A program made the translations under genes and the position numbers. A stretch of DNA of 47,757 bases from assembly GCA_937766455.1 (NCBI GenBank), contig CALLXD010000059.1, positions 1 to 47,757 of the forward strand, read 5' to 3'. The stretch is from Vicinamibacterales bacterium (GTDB lineage Bacteria > Acidobacteriota > Vicinamibacteria > Vicinamibacterales > UBA8438). Within the stretch, counting starts at the first letter, position 1; every line of letters begins with the position of its first letter. The notes under the pieces are model-generated. The model made no database searches, had not been told where the DNA came from, and was given only the letters and a program-made list of their open reading frames with translations. Of the stretch, positions 6,995 through 15,418 are shown in pieces.

Positions 6995-8110
6995 CTAGCT
7001 GTCGGTTGCGAAATCCGCCGCTAGGAGCGTCGGCGCGCTCTTCCCCTTGCGGGCAAGCAGCCGATTCCGCTCGCTCTCGGCCCGGTCCACAATTGCCGCC
7101 TTGAAGTGTGCGCCGAGCTCCTTCTCGTCCTCATACTCGACAGGCTCGAGCACCCAGTCGAACTGGTTGTAGAGGTCGCGGAACATCGCGAACGGTCTCT
7201 GGCCGCGCTGGATGATGGGCACGAACGGAATCTGGTAGCTGCGAACGACCGCCTCGAGCTCAAGTGGCACCGACTTCGGGTCGGTGAGGTCGACGATCAC
7301 GAAACGGGAGAGACCCGCCAGAATCCGCACTGTCTCGGTCCAATCGCGGTCCTCCGGCCTGGGGAAATCGAAAATCACGGGAAGGCGGGCGTGCGCCAGA
7401 AGCCGCTCGCGAACGACGCCGAGGACACGTTGGCGCGCGTCGGGGGTGAATCGCCCCAGAACCAGGACGGCCGCATCCGAAACGCCGGTGAAGACGTCGC
7501 TGATCTTGGCGTTGTCACGGATCATGAAGATGAGCTGGGCGACCCGCAGATTGTTGACCCGCACCTGTGCCTCGCCGGAGGTGATGATCAAGTTCTCTTG
7601 GACCGTGCGCTTGACGACCACTTCCCAGGCGGAGGCGCTATACACGCGGGCTCCGCTCAGATCGGCGTAGGAGAGATCCGCTCTGGTGAGCTGAGCGGCC
7701 GTCAGATCGGCGCCTTGGAGCTGCGCCCCCTGGAATTGGGCCTCGAAGAAGAGACCGGCCATCATACCGGCGTCGCGCAAGACGGCAAGCCGAAACTGAG
7801 CGCTGGCGGCCCGGCACATCGTGAGGCTCGCGCGCGACAGGTCTGCCCGATCGAAGGTGGTCTTCATCAGAGAGGCCTGTATCAGGTTGGCCTCACGCAG
7901 ACAGGCACGGCTCAGATCGGCGCGGTCCAGATTGGCTCGGGCCAGACACGCTTTCGTGAGATTCGCACCCGCGAGATTCGCCTCCTCGAGATTCGCCCCC
8001 GCCAGGTCCGCCTTGGAGAGGTCTAGCCGTTGTTCGTGATGCGCGGCTCGCCATGCATTCCACGTTTCCACGCCAGATCTGAGGATTTTCAGCTGTTCAG
8101 GATTCGCCAT
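6995..8110 (-). CDS. Pentapeptide-repeat protein with C-terminal TIR-like alpha/beta domain
   Basis: 371 residues. Residues 29-157 are pentapeptide repeats (A-D/N-L-x-x), a right-handed quadrilateral beta-helix. The second half is an alpha/beta domain with AAVLVLGRFTPDARQRVLGV (residues 213-232), ARLPVIFDFPRPEDRDWTET and SRFVIVDLTDPKSVPLELEA. I know this unit as the C-terminal part of many bacterial pentapeptide proteins, where it resembles a TIR-like or nucleoside-deoxyribosyltransferase-like fold. No signal peptide, so cytoplasmic. In this island a stress or defence effector role is plausible but is inference. Nothing in the coding sequence looks damaged. Confidence 0.75.
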   Translation of the reverse strand: MANPEQLKILRSGVETWNAWRAAHHEQRLDLSKADLAGANLEEANLAGANLTKACLARANLDRADLSRACLREANLIQASLMKTTFDRADLSRASLTMCRAASAQFRLAVLRDAGMMAGLFFEAQFQGAQLQGADLTAAQLTRADLSYADLSGARVYSASAWEVVVKRTVQENLIITSGEAQVRVNNLRVAQLIFMIRDNAKISDVFTGVSDAAVLVLGRFTPDARQRVLGVVRERLLAHARLPVIFDFPRPEDRDWTETVRILAGLSRFVIVDLTDPKSVPLELEAVVRSYQIPFVPIIQRGQRPFAMFRDLYNQFDWVLEPVEYEDEKELGAHFKAAIVDRAESERNRLLARKGKSAPTLLAADFATDS

Positions 8111-8269
8111 CGCCGTCCCGAGGATACGTGAGTCTTGAGACGTTTGGTCGCGCTGGAGATTCTAGGTGGCGCCCTACGCAGCAGCTCGTGCAACATCCCG
8201 GAGCCAGCCTGGTCGAGTCACGATAGCAACATCGTCATATGATGCCTGGGTTTCGAAAGAAAACTGACT
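8111..8269. other. Intergenic joint
   Basis: No gene or repeat recognised between the pentapeptide-repeat gene (leftward) and the lipoxygenase-like remnant (rightward). It probably holds the promoter of the former. Confidence 0.4.
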
Positions 8270-8912
8270 ATGCCACTTAGTGATGAAATCCACGATCTTC
8301 CGTTGCGGTGGTTTGGCTTGCGGAGCATTCCGGGAATCCCGATCGAGCTCGATGACCTGGCGGAAACGGTGGTGAAACTACTGAAGCGCGATCTGGAGAT
8401 GAAACCGGTCCAAGCCGGACTGACCAACACCTATTCGATCGACGGCACCACCGCGACTGCCCGCGAATTCCTCTTCGGAGACACCTCGAAAGTCGTCTCG
8501 CAACGGCACGTATGAGCAAGCGAAACCGAACTTTCCCGAATGGCAAAGCACGCTGATCGACTCAGATTCCGCGACGAAGAAATTTTGGCCAACCGTCGTC
8601 GAATACGGCCTCGCCTTTAACCTGTTGATGGTCCAAAAGGTCAACGGGAGCGTCATCGAGGCGGTGAAAGCTCAGTTTGGCGAAGCCTCGCACGGATCAT
8701 GGGACGAGTCGATCGCCGCCGGAAAATTGTATGTCATCGATGTGAGTATCTTTTCGCAGTTCGAGTCTGATTCCGTCGATGGATGCGCTCGGTTCACACC
8801 GGGAACGGTCACGCTGCTACCGCAAGATACCGTCACGAAGAACCTGCTCCCGATTGCTGAGATTGCGGCTCCAAGAGCTGACGAATCGCGTGGTCCTTAT
8901 CCACGTTGTTGA
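8270..8912 (+). pseudogene. Lipoxygenase-like N-terminal remnant, frameshifted
   Basis: One frame gives GLRSIPGIPIELDDLAETVV and continues to GDTSKVVSQRHV. After a frameshift near 8510 the adjacent frame continues with YEQAKPNFPEWQSTLIDSDS, FWPTVVEYGLAFNLLMVQ, AGKLYVIDVSIFSQFES and RFTPGTVTLLPQDTVTKNLL. The last blocks resemble the lipoxygenase segment that ends in L-L-P-I-A-I, ahead of the iron-binding domain. That catalytic domain is not present. GC is lower than in neighbours. It could be another protein of that fold; in any case it is broken. Confidence 0.5.
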
Positions 8913-9174
8913 ACATGGTCATCTGCTTGGCGAGACATGGCATCAACGAAGCCGACTGATGGTGAGGTTCTATGACATTTTCGTCTTTACGCCGCCTTAC
9001 GAATCCTTTATTCCCGCGGACGGTGTAGACACGGCATTGTTCTTTCCTGGCGGTCTGGACGAGCCGCGGAATCAGGGACTCGTGAAATTTCGACATGCGG
9101 TGATCAAGCTGGCGCAGAGATTCCAACCAGATCGAATCCAGACTGAGCAATGGCCGCTGAGCATCGAAACGTGA
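8875..9174 (+). pseudogene. Unassigned coding fragment after the lipoxygenase-like remnant
   Basis: A third frame reads LQELTNRVVLIHVVEHGHLL, then ETWHQRSRLMVRFYDIFVFT and FFPGGLDEPRNQGLVKFRHA, and stops at 9174, four bases before the right duplication copy. It has protein-like composition but no start, and I do not recognise the family. It is probably the end of a rearranged gene cut by the duplication boundary. Confidence 0.35.
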
Positions 9175-9177
9175 GCC

Positions 9178-9868
9178 GCGGCCGTTCCGACGCGTCAGAC
9201 GGGGGCCGAGGCGTCGATGTGGGCGCCCGCGATCAACGCACGCAATCGGTCGGGGTCGGTCGCCGTCGTCTTGCACATGAACCCGCTCTTGTGTGCGAAG
9301 TGGACGTCGGGCTCGTCTTGCACGCGTGAGAAGTCGAAACGCGGATGGTCCTCGTACCGCCCGATGCCGTACCCGAGGCCACGTCGGTCGGGGTACACGA
9401 GGACCTGAATGACATTGCCGAGGCCTTCGGAGCGGATGTAGTTCGCCACCGCCGTGCTCGGCTCGTCACTCCCCGGATCGGTGCGTGGTAAGAAAAGCGC
9501 TTCGATGGTCTCAGCCGCGTGAGGAATCGACCACCGCTCGACGTGGGCGGCCGCGAATGCGATTCGCTCTCTGGCCATGCGCAGGTGCGCCAACAGATCG
9601 TCGCCCACCATCCGCATGAACTCGTACAGCGTCTCGCCAGGCTGATGCGACGGTGACTGGGCAAACCGCCGAAGCAGCGTCATGTCGATGGGCGAGTTGA
9701 GCTGCGAGATCGCTTTGCGCGGGACACCCAGCCATTCGGCTGTCTTGTTGGGGCCGCGGCTGTCGAACCACTCGGCTACCTCGAGCCAGTCGCAGAAGTG
9801 ACGCGCGTCCTCGTAGAGACCGAAATGTTGGAGCACGAGGCTCAGCGCGCAGATGGGCGGGTGGTCGC
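9178..9868. repeat. 691-bp direct repeat, right copy
   Basis: Parental-looking copy of 115-805. It lies wholly within and just beyond the 3' end of the intact MYG1-like gene. The constant 9063-base offset and the lack of indels show that the two copies are one duplicated tract. Confidence 0.93.
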
Positions 9869-10073
9869 GGTCGAAGTGATGGTGATCGAAGTTGGACTTC
9901 GCCGGTTCATGCCTGGCCCCGATGTCGACGACGGCGACGGACGCATCGTTCAGGTCGTCGTCGGTGGGGTCTCGGCGCAACACCGGGGCGCCGTGCCGGG
10001 CGACCAGTAGGCAGACGGCCAGTAGGTCATCCTTGTGGGCGCCGCCCGGGTGCGTGACGATGGTCTGGATCAT
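9195..10073 (-). CDS. MYG1-like metal-dependent hydrolase family protein
   Basis: 292 residues. The N-terminus has THPGGAHKDDLLAVCLL (from residue 7), DIGARHEPAKSNFDHHHFDR around residues 50-70, and later FAHKSGFMCKTT. These fit the MYG1 (UPF0160) family, related to DHH-type phosphoesterases, with histidines and aspartates as likely metal ligands. In eukaryotes MYG1 is a 3'-5' RNA exonuclease; the bacterial activity is not established. The gene is a little shorter than typical members but uninterrupted. Its 3' three quarters are duplicated at the left end of the window. Confidence 0.8.
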   Translation of the reverse strand: MIQTIVTHPGGAHKDDLLAVCLLVARHGAPVLRRDPTDDDLNDASVAVVDIGARHEPAKSNFDHHHFDRDHPPICALSLVLQHFGLYEDARHFCDWLEVAEWFDSRGPNKTAEWLGVPRKAISQLNSPIDMTLLRRFAQSPSHQPGETLYEFMRMVGDDLLAHLRMARERIAFAAAHVERWSIPHAAETIEALFLPRTDPGSDEPSTAVANYIRSEGLGNVIQVLVYPDRRGLGYGIGRYEDHPRFDFSRVQDEPDVHFAHKSGFMCKTTATDPDRLRALIAGAHIDASAPV

Positions 10074-10139
10074 AGGCCGTTCTCGTGTCGCGCTTCAGAG
10101 GTCTGTGCACAGGCACTTCCGGTGGGGCAAGCGCGCCAT

Positions 10140-10454
10140 TCACCGGTACCCGGCAATCCGCCGAGCGCCAATTGGCTCAGGCTCACGCCGCCAAGGCCGG
10201 GTAGTCGACGGACCCTCGCTCGTCTCCGGCCTGGAACCACCGGTTGGAAAGATCGAGAGGGCCACGCCGGTCTGACCTGTTGCCGGGTCAGCGTTGCCGG
10301 TGGCGCGACCAAGCTCGGCGATGACGCGTCGGTAGAAGCGTGTGTAGCCATCGCCCGCGGAGGGTCGGCCCACAACCAACGCAACCGTGATCGCCCGGCG
10401 CAGCGCCGGCGCCGGGGTTGTTGCGGTCAATTCCAGAAACGTCTCGATTGTCAT
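10140..10454 (-). CDS. Small unrecognised ORF downstream of arsR-type gene
   Basis: An ATG at 10454 opens a 104-codon frame (MTIETFLELTATTPAPALRR...) 50 bases after the ArsR-type gene on the same strand, with TAAGAG as a weak ribosome site. The first half looks protein-like; the second half is rich in proline and arginine and ends without a recognisable domain. It may be a small accessory gene, a frameshifted remnant, or chance. Confidence 0.3.
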   Translation of the reverse strand: MTIETFLELTATTPAPALRRAITVALVVGRPSAGDGYTRFYRRVIAELGRATGNADPATGQTGVALSIFPTGGSRPETSEGPSTTRPWRREPEPIGARRIAGYR

Positions 10455-10503
10455 ACTGCTCTTACAGAAAATTTCACGTTTGCAAAAATATCGAATCGAC
10501 GGA

Positions 10504-10821
10504 TCAAAAAAAATGACGCCACCCACTTCTGACGGTGACGAGCACCTGTTCCACCTCAGCGAGTGTGTCCCGGTTGACCCTTGCCACCAGACACTTCCCC
10601 CGCTTCTCTGTGACGATGAGGTCGGCATTGACCAGTTCCTTGAGATGATGACAGATGGTCGGGGCCGTTAACGTGAGTGCTTTCGCGACCTCTCTGACAC
10701 GGCATTCAGCGTCGACCTCCGAGTCGTTGTTTTGAGCGATCCCCAGGTAGAGCGCGAGTCGATGCTCATGAGCCAACGCCTTCATGATCTTGGCGAGCCG
10801 CTTGGTGTTGAGCGTCGTCAT
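10504..10821 (-). CDS. ArsR-family winged-helix repressor
   Basis: 105 residues with the ArsR fold: KIMKALAHEHRLALYLGIAQ, then CRVREVAKALTLTAPTICHH and LKELVNADLIVTEKRGKCLV. The recognition helix (TAPTICHHLKEL) fits the family's LSQPAVSHHLK pattern. There is no ELCVCDL-type metal site; a single cysteine (CRVREV) sits near that position, so the signal sensed cannot be stated. It reads away from the molybdopterin dehydrogenase gene, and an inverted repeat lies 41 bases upstream. Confidence 0.85.
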   Translation of the reverse strand: MTTLNTKRLAKIMKALAHEHRLALYLGIAQNNDSEVDAECRVREVAKALTLTAPTICHHLKELVNADLIVTEKRGKCLVARVNRDTLAEVEQVLVTVRSGWRHFF

Positions 10822-11097
10822 CGGTCGTCTGTCTTGATGCTGTCACTTGGATATTTAGACAACAATCGAATTGTATTAACGTATGCCTCCGATGTCAACA
10901 AGCCGCGCCTGGCATTCGAAACAGGTCGAGGCCAATGCCCGGTTTCAATGCCATGGCTGGAAGCGTGAGCTGGGCACGCTAAATCGACAAAGCCATCCCG
11001 CCCTGGGGTGGCCGCGCCGCTGTATCATGCTGGGGTCGCGACGACAACATCCTGACGTTCGTCGAGCGGGCGGCGGACACTATGCGGGGGGCATGAC
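10822..11097. promoter_or_regulatory. Divergent intergenic region with candidate ArsR operator
   Basis: ACAATCGAATTGT at 10862-10874 is a 5-bp inverted repeat in an AT-rich patch (10850-10885) between the ArsR-type gene and the dehydrogenase gene. The patch is the AT-richest part nearby and would suit both promoters. The remaining stretch to 11097 holds no gene. Confidence 0.5.
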
Positions 11098-13527
11098 ATG
11101 GCTGACTACAAGCTGCTCGGCAAGAACTACCAGACCCCGGATCTGTATGCGAAGGTCACCGGGCGGTCGAAGTATGCGGAGGACCACCGGGCCGAGGGCA
11201 TGCTGTTCGCGAAGCTACTGGTCAGCCCGATGCCGCACGCGCGCGTGCGGTCCATCGACACCAGCCGGGCCGAGGCGCTCCCGGGAGTCGAGGGCATCCT
11301 GACGGCCGACGACCTTCCGGATGTGGCGGCGCCGAACGAGTCGGCCCTGACCAATGAGCCGAGATACGAAGGCGAACCGATTCTGGCCGTGGCCGCGGTG
11401 GACGAGCTGACCGCCGCCAACGCGATCGAGCTCATCGATATCGACTTCGAACCGCTTGAATTCGTGCTCGATCCGCTCGACAGCCTTCGTCCCGGCGGAC
11501 CGAACGCCCGGACCGAGGGCAACACCACGCTCGGGCGGGAACTGGGCGAGATCAAATGGACCGAGGCCGACGTGGCGGGATTGGCGCCAGGCGAGATTCC
11601 GATGGCGGCCGCCGCGGGCGCGGAATGGGAGTATGGCGACCTCGCGGCCGGCTTTGCCGAGGCGGACGTTGTCGTCGAGGAGCACTCCTACCATCAGTCT
11701 CTGTCGCACCAGCCGCTCGAGAGCCGGACGACCATGGCGTACTGGGAGGGCGGGAAGCTCTATGTCTACCCGTCCGTCCAGAGTACGGCCCGCTCTGTCG
11801 GTCCGATGGCCAGGTGGGGCGGGGTCGAGCCGTCGGACGTGGTGCTCATCAACGAGTTTACCGGCGGCGGATTCGGCAGCAAGGGCGCTGGCTATCCACA
11901 AGCGCAGATTCCGATCCTGTTGTCGAAGAAGATCGGCAAACCGGTGATGATGCGGGTCACACGGCGTGACGAGACCGCGTTCGGCAAGGCGCGCCCGGGC
12001 GTGCAGGCGCGGATCAAGCTCGGGATGCGCCGCGACGGCCGGATCACGGCGGTGGACATCCACGCCATCGGCGACGGCGGCCCCTATGGACGCTCCGGCG
12101 ACCACAACAATGTCGGTGTCATCGGGTCGCTCGCGTACACACCGGTGGCGATGCGGATGCGGGGCACGGGCGTGTATACCAATACGCCCCCGCGCGGCGC
12201 GCAGCGGGCGCCAGGTGGCGAGCAGTCGATGACGATGCTCTCGCCCATCATCCAGAAAGCCGCCAAACAACTTGGCCTGGACCAGGTCGAGGTACTGAAG
12301 GTCAACGCCCCGGAGGGCCAGGCCACGTTCGGGGCTCCGGGGCGAGACGGACGGCAGAGCCATGTGACGAGCGCGTTCGCCAGGGAGGCGATCGACAAGG
12401 GAGCCGAACTCTTCAACTGGCGCGAGCGGGTGCAGCGCCGCGGCCGGCGCAACGGTTCGAAGGTGACCGGCATCGGCGTTGCGCTGAGTACGTTCGCGGC
12501 CGGCGCTTCCGGCGTCGATGGGCTGTTCGTCATCAAGCCCGACGGCCGGATGTATATCAAGTCTGGCATCGGGCCCCTGGGCACCGGATCCACCTTCGAC
12601 ATGAGTCGCGCGGCGGCCGAAGGCATGGACATGCCGTGGGACCGGTGCGAGGTGGCCTGGGGCAACAGCAGCCAGCATCTGCCCTGGAGCTGTACCCAGG
12701 GTGGCAGTTCCACGACCCACGCCCACACCAGAGCGAACTGGGCGGCGGCGCTCGATGGCCGCCAGAAGGTGCAGGAAATCGCGGCCCGGGACCTGGGTGG
12801 GTCGCCGAGCGACTACGAGATAGGCGAAGAGCGGGTGTATCGGCGGGGGAATCGCTCGCAGGGGATGAGTTTCGCCCGCGTCGCCGAGCGGGCCATCGCC
12901 CTCGGTGGCAGGTATGACGGCCATGAGCTACCGGAGGACATCAACGGGATGACCACGAGATCGGCGACTGCACTCGCCGGGCAGGGGCTCATGGGTGTCG
13001 CGAAGGACAACTTCGAGGAAGGCGGTCGGCGGATGTCGTTCGTCGCCGGGTTCGCTGAAGTCGAAGTGGACGTCGAGACCGGCGCCATCAGGATGGTCGA
13101 CTACGCGGCGGGATGCGATGTCGGCACCGTCATTCATCCGAAGAACTTCGAGGGACAGGTGTTCGGTGGTGCGATTCAGGGATTCTCCGTGGCCCTGAGT
13201 CAGAAGTGGGTCTACGACCGGCGGTGGGGACTGTTGGTGTCGAAGAAGTTCTACAGCAATCGGCCGCCGGGCATCCTCGACGTGCCCTACGAGCAGCCGA
13301 TGAAGTGGGGAGCCGTTGATTTGCCGGACCCGTTCAACCCGCTGGGCGCGAAGGGAATCGGCGAAGCGGCGCAGGGCGCCGGTTCGGGCGCTGTCGTCAA
13401 CGCCGTCGCCGATGCGCTGGGCCAGGAAGACGGCGACTTCTTCCGGTCGCCGATCACTCGGGACATGATTCTGACGCAGCTCGAGCAGGCACCGATGGGC
13501 CACGACCGGCTGACGGCGCACGTCTGA
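11098..13527 (+). CDS. Xanthine dehydrogenase-family molybdopterin-binding subunit
   Basis: 809 residues covering the whole large subunit of the xanthine/aldehyde/CO dehydrogenase family. An aldehyde-oxidase a/b-hammerhead domain (about residues 15-130, TGRSKYAEDHRAEGMLFAKL) is followed by the molybdopterin domains. Landmarks are NEFTGGGFGSKG (about 254-265), RGAQRAPGGEQS (about 365) and GAKGIGEAAQGAG (about 750), whose glutamate is the general base. A G-rich ribosome site precedes the ATG. The small 2Fe-2S and FAD subunits expected for a complete hydroxylase are not adjacent; they are presumably elsewhere, or this subunit works with other partners. The substrate cannot be read from the sequence. 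Confidence 0.9.
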   Translation: MADYKLLGKNYQTPDLYAKVTGRSKYAEDHRAEGMLFAKLLVSPMPHARVRSIDTSRAEALPGVEGILTADDLPDVAAPNESALTNEPRYEGEPILAVAAVDELTAANAIELIDIDFEPLEFVLDPLDSLRPGGPNARTEGNTTLGRELGEIKWTEADVAGLAPGEIPMAAAAGAEWEYGDLAAGFAEADVVVEEHSYHQSLSHQPLESRTTMAYWEGGKLYVYPSVQSTARSVGPMARWGGVEPSDVVLINEFTGGGFGSKGAGYPQAQIPILLSKKIGKPVMMRVTRRDETAFGKARPGVQARIKLGMRRDGRITAVDIHAIGDGGPYGRSGDHNNVGVIGSLAYTPVAMRMRGTGVYTNTPPRGAQRAPGGEQSMTMLSPIIQKAAKQLGLDQVEVLKVNAPEGQATFGAPGRDGRQSHVTSAFAREAIDKGAELFNWRERVQRRGRRNGSKVTGIGVALSTFAAGASGVDGLFVIKPDGRMYIKSGIGPLGTGSTFDMSRAAAEGMDMPWDRCEVAWGNSSQHLPWSCTQGGSSTTHAHTRANWAAALDGRQKVQEIAARDLGGSPSDYEIGEERVYRRGNRSQGMSFARVAERAIALGGRYDGHELPEDINGMTTRSATALAGQGLMGVAKDNFEEGGRRMSFVAGFAEVEVDVETGAIRMVDYAAGCDVGTVIHPKNFEGQVFGGAIQGFSVALSQKWVYDRRWGLLVSKKFYSNRPPGILDVPYEQPMKWGAVDLPDPFNPLGAKGIGEAAQGAGSGAVVNAVADALGQEDGDFFRSPITRDMILTQLEQAPMGHDRLTAHV

Positions 13528-13548
13528 GGAAGCCGGGCGTCAGCACCA

Positions 13549-15246
13549 CTAGAACGCCTCGACGAACGCGCGCCGTTGCTGCACGCTCCCGAACATCACC
13601 AGCTCCGCCCCCGAGCGCAGGAGCATATCGCTGTGAAGCTGCGTCACCAGCTCCCCTGCTTGACGCACGGCGACGACACTGAGACCACTCTTGGACCCGA
13701 TCCCGGAGTCGGCCAGTCTCACGTTCTCGAGCCGGGCCGGGAGACGCATGGAGAAGAGATCCACCCCTTCACCGAGAATGACGATCGGGTGGCCGGCGAT
13801 GACCGACAGCACCGCCTCCGCCCCCAACGCCGAGTAACTGAGCGCGAAGTCGGCTCCCGCCCGGTGAATCGCCTCGAGATTGCGGTCGTGGGTGATTCGG
13901 CTACTGATCCGCAGGTCCGGCTTGAGGCGACGGCAATACACCGCCAGGTATACGTTCACGGCGTCGTCGTTCGTCGAGAGCAACACTGACGGCGCATCTT
14001 CGAGCCCGGCCTCGCGGAGCACCTCCCGGTCGTTCGCGTCACCGACGAAGACCTGGTCCGCGATGGTCTGCAACCGCGACTGTAGCTGGGGGTCACGCTC
14101 GACGACGTGCACCGTCGCCCCCTTGGCCTTGAGCGCCTTGGTCGCGGCTTCGCCGACCGTCCCTGCGCCGATCACGATGATGGGGGCGTCAGACGGGGGC
14201 GGCGTTTCGAGTAGCTCCTCGAGCGCACGCAGCTGCTCCGCCAACCCCACGACCACCACGATGCTGTCGGCTGCGAGACGGGTGCCGGGAAACGCCGGTT
14301 GCAACCGTCCCCGATGCCACACGCCGACGATGTTCAGGCCCGTTCGCTCCCGCAACCGGGTTTCGCGCACCGCCAGCCCCTCCAGCGGGCCGTTGCGTAC
14401 CGAGAATTCGGCAATCTGGAGCACGTCATAGCTGCCCAGGAGATCCGCGGTGCCCAGTCCGGCGCTGACCCGGTTGGCGAGGTACTCGCCGAGTCGCTGT
14501 TTGAGCGGCAGCACGTGGGTGCATCCGCTGAGCTCGAGGATGTCGGTCGAGTCTTCTTGTTCGACGATGCCGACGATCGGCACATCCGGGGACGACTCCC
14601 GGACTGTGAGCGCGATGTTGGTGTTCGTCGTGTCCTCGCGATTTGCCAGGAGCAGTCGGGCCTGTCCCACCTGCAGTCCATCGTAGGTCGTACGGCTGTC
14701 GATCTCGCCGGTCACGACGGACACCCCCTGGCCCACGAGTTGGGCGGCGGCGGCCGGATCAGGCTCGACGACGTAGTAGGGAATCCCCTCGGGCTCTAGC
14801 CGGGGGATGAGCGCCGAGGCGATCTCGTCGTAGCGGCTGATGATGACGTGATCCTTCACGCTCGTGGGCAGGCGTCGCGGCGCCCGCAGATGCACTTGCG
14901 CCTCGAGCCATGGCGCGTAGAAGAAGCGGATGAAGGTGAACGGCAGGACGACGAGCAGCAGCACCACGCCGGAGAGCAACACGCTGACACTGAACAGTCG
15001 CCCGATGTCGGTGTGGAACACGACGTCGCCGAACCCCAGCGTGCTCATGGTGACCAGGGTCCAGTAGACGGCGGTTACCCAGGAGTGGGACTGCCCCTCC
15101 ACCTGCACCATGATCACCTGAAAGAGCGCCGCGTGGACGAGCACGACCACCGCAAGAAAGAGCATGTACTGCACCAGCGCCCGCACGTTGCGACGCATCT
15201 CGCCCTCTCCGAACATAAAGGCGATTTCGCTGCTAGGCAGTTTCAT
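13549..15246 (-). CDS. Potassium channel protein with two RCK (TrkA-N) domains
   Basis: 565 residues from the ATG at 15246. Two membrane helices (about 20-45 and 75-105) flank a pore with TMSTLGFGDVVF, a TLGFGD variant of the potassium selectivity filter. RCK1 begins DHVIISRYDEIASALIP and has lost the glycine-rich nucleotide loop. RCK2 begins PIIVIGAGTVGEAATKAL with an intact GxGxxG, followed by HVVERDP and a TrkA-C-like end. So the second domain probably binds NAD(H) or ATP and the first is structural. It converges on the dehydrogenase gene with 21 bases between stops. An in-frame start 21 bases upstream is possible. Confidence 0.9.
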   Translation of the reverse strand: MKLPSSEIAFMFGEGEMRRNVRALVQYMLFLAVVVLVHAALFQVIMVQVEGQSHSWVTAVYWTLVTMSTLGFGDVVFHTDIGRLFSVSVLLSGVVLLLVVLPFTFIRFFYAPWLEAQVHLRAPRRLPTSVKDHVIISRYDEIASALIPRLEPEGIPYYVVEPDPAAAAQLVGQGVSVVTGEIDSRTTYDGLQVGQARLLLANREDTTNTNIALTVRESSPDVPIVGIVEQEDSTDILELSGCTHVLPLKQRLGEYLANRVSAGLGTADLLGSYDVLQIAEFSVRNGPLEGLAVRETRLRERTGLNIVGVWHRGRLQPAFPGTRLAADSIVVVVGLAEQLRALEELLETPPPSDAPIIVIGAGTVGEAATKALKAKGATVHVVERDPQLQSRLQTIADQVFVGDANDREVLREAGLEDAPSVLLSTNDDAVNVYLAVYCRRLKPDLRISSRITHDRNLEAIHRAGADFALSYSALGAEAVLSVIAGHPIVILGEGVDLFSMRLPARLENVRLADSGIGSKSGLSVVAVRQAGELVTQLHSDMLLRSGAELVMFGSVQQRRAFVEAF

Positions 15247-15418
15247 GATCAGGTCGACGCGCCACACGCTTGGGGAGCGGCGGTCCGGGAATCATACCGT
15301 TGGAAGACGGCGAAACCACGGTTCGTCGCCATCACCCACGATCTCTTGTGAGGTTGACCCTGAACAGATGCGCTTCGCTGGAGAACGGATCAGGGCTCAG
15401 GCGACGACCAGGGGCCGC

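Noticed and set aside
8833-9276. 147-codon minus-strand frame across the lipoxygenase-like remnant
   Set aside because: No family features; it runs across the duplication boundary and opposes more protein-like plus-strand frames.
11215-12924. Long antisense frame (569 codons) opposite the molybdopterin dehydrogenase
   Set aside because: High GC makes antisense frames long. The plus strand has clear family motifs throughout; the antisense product has none.
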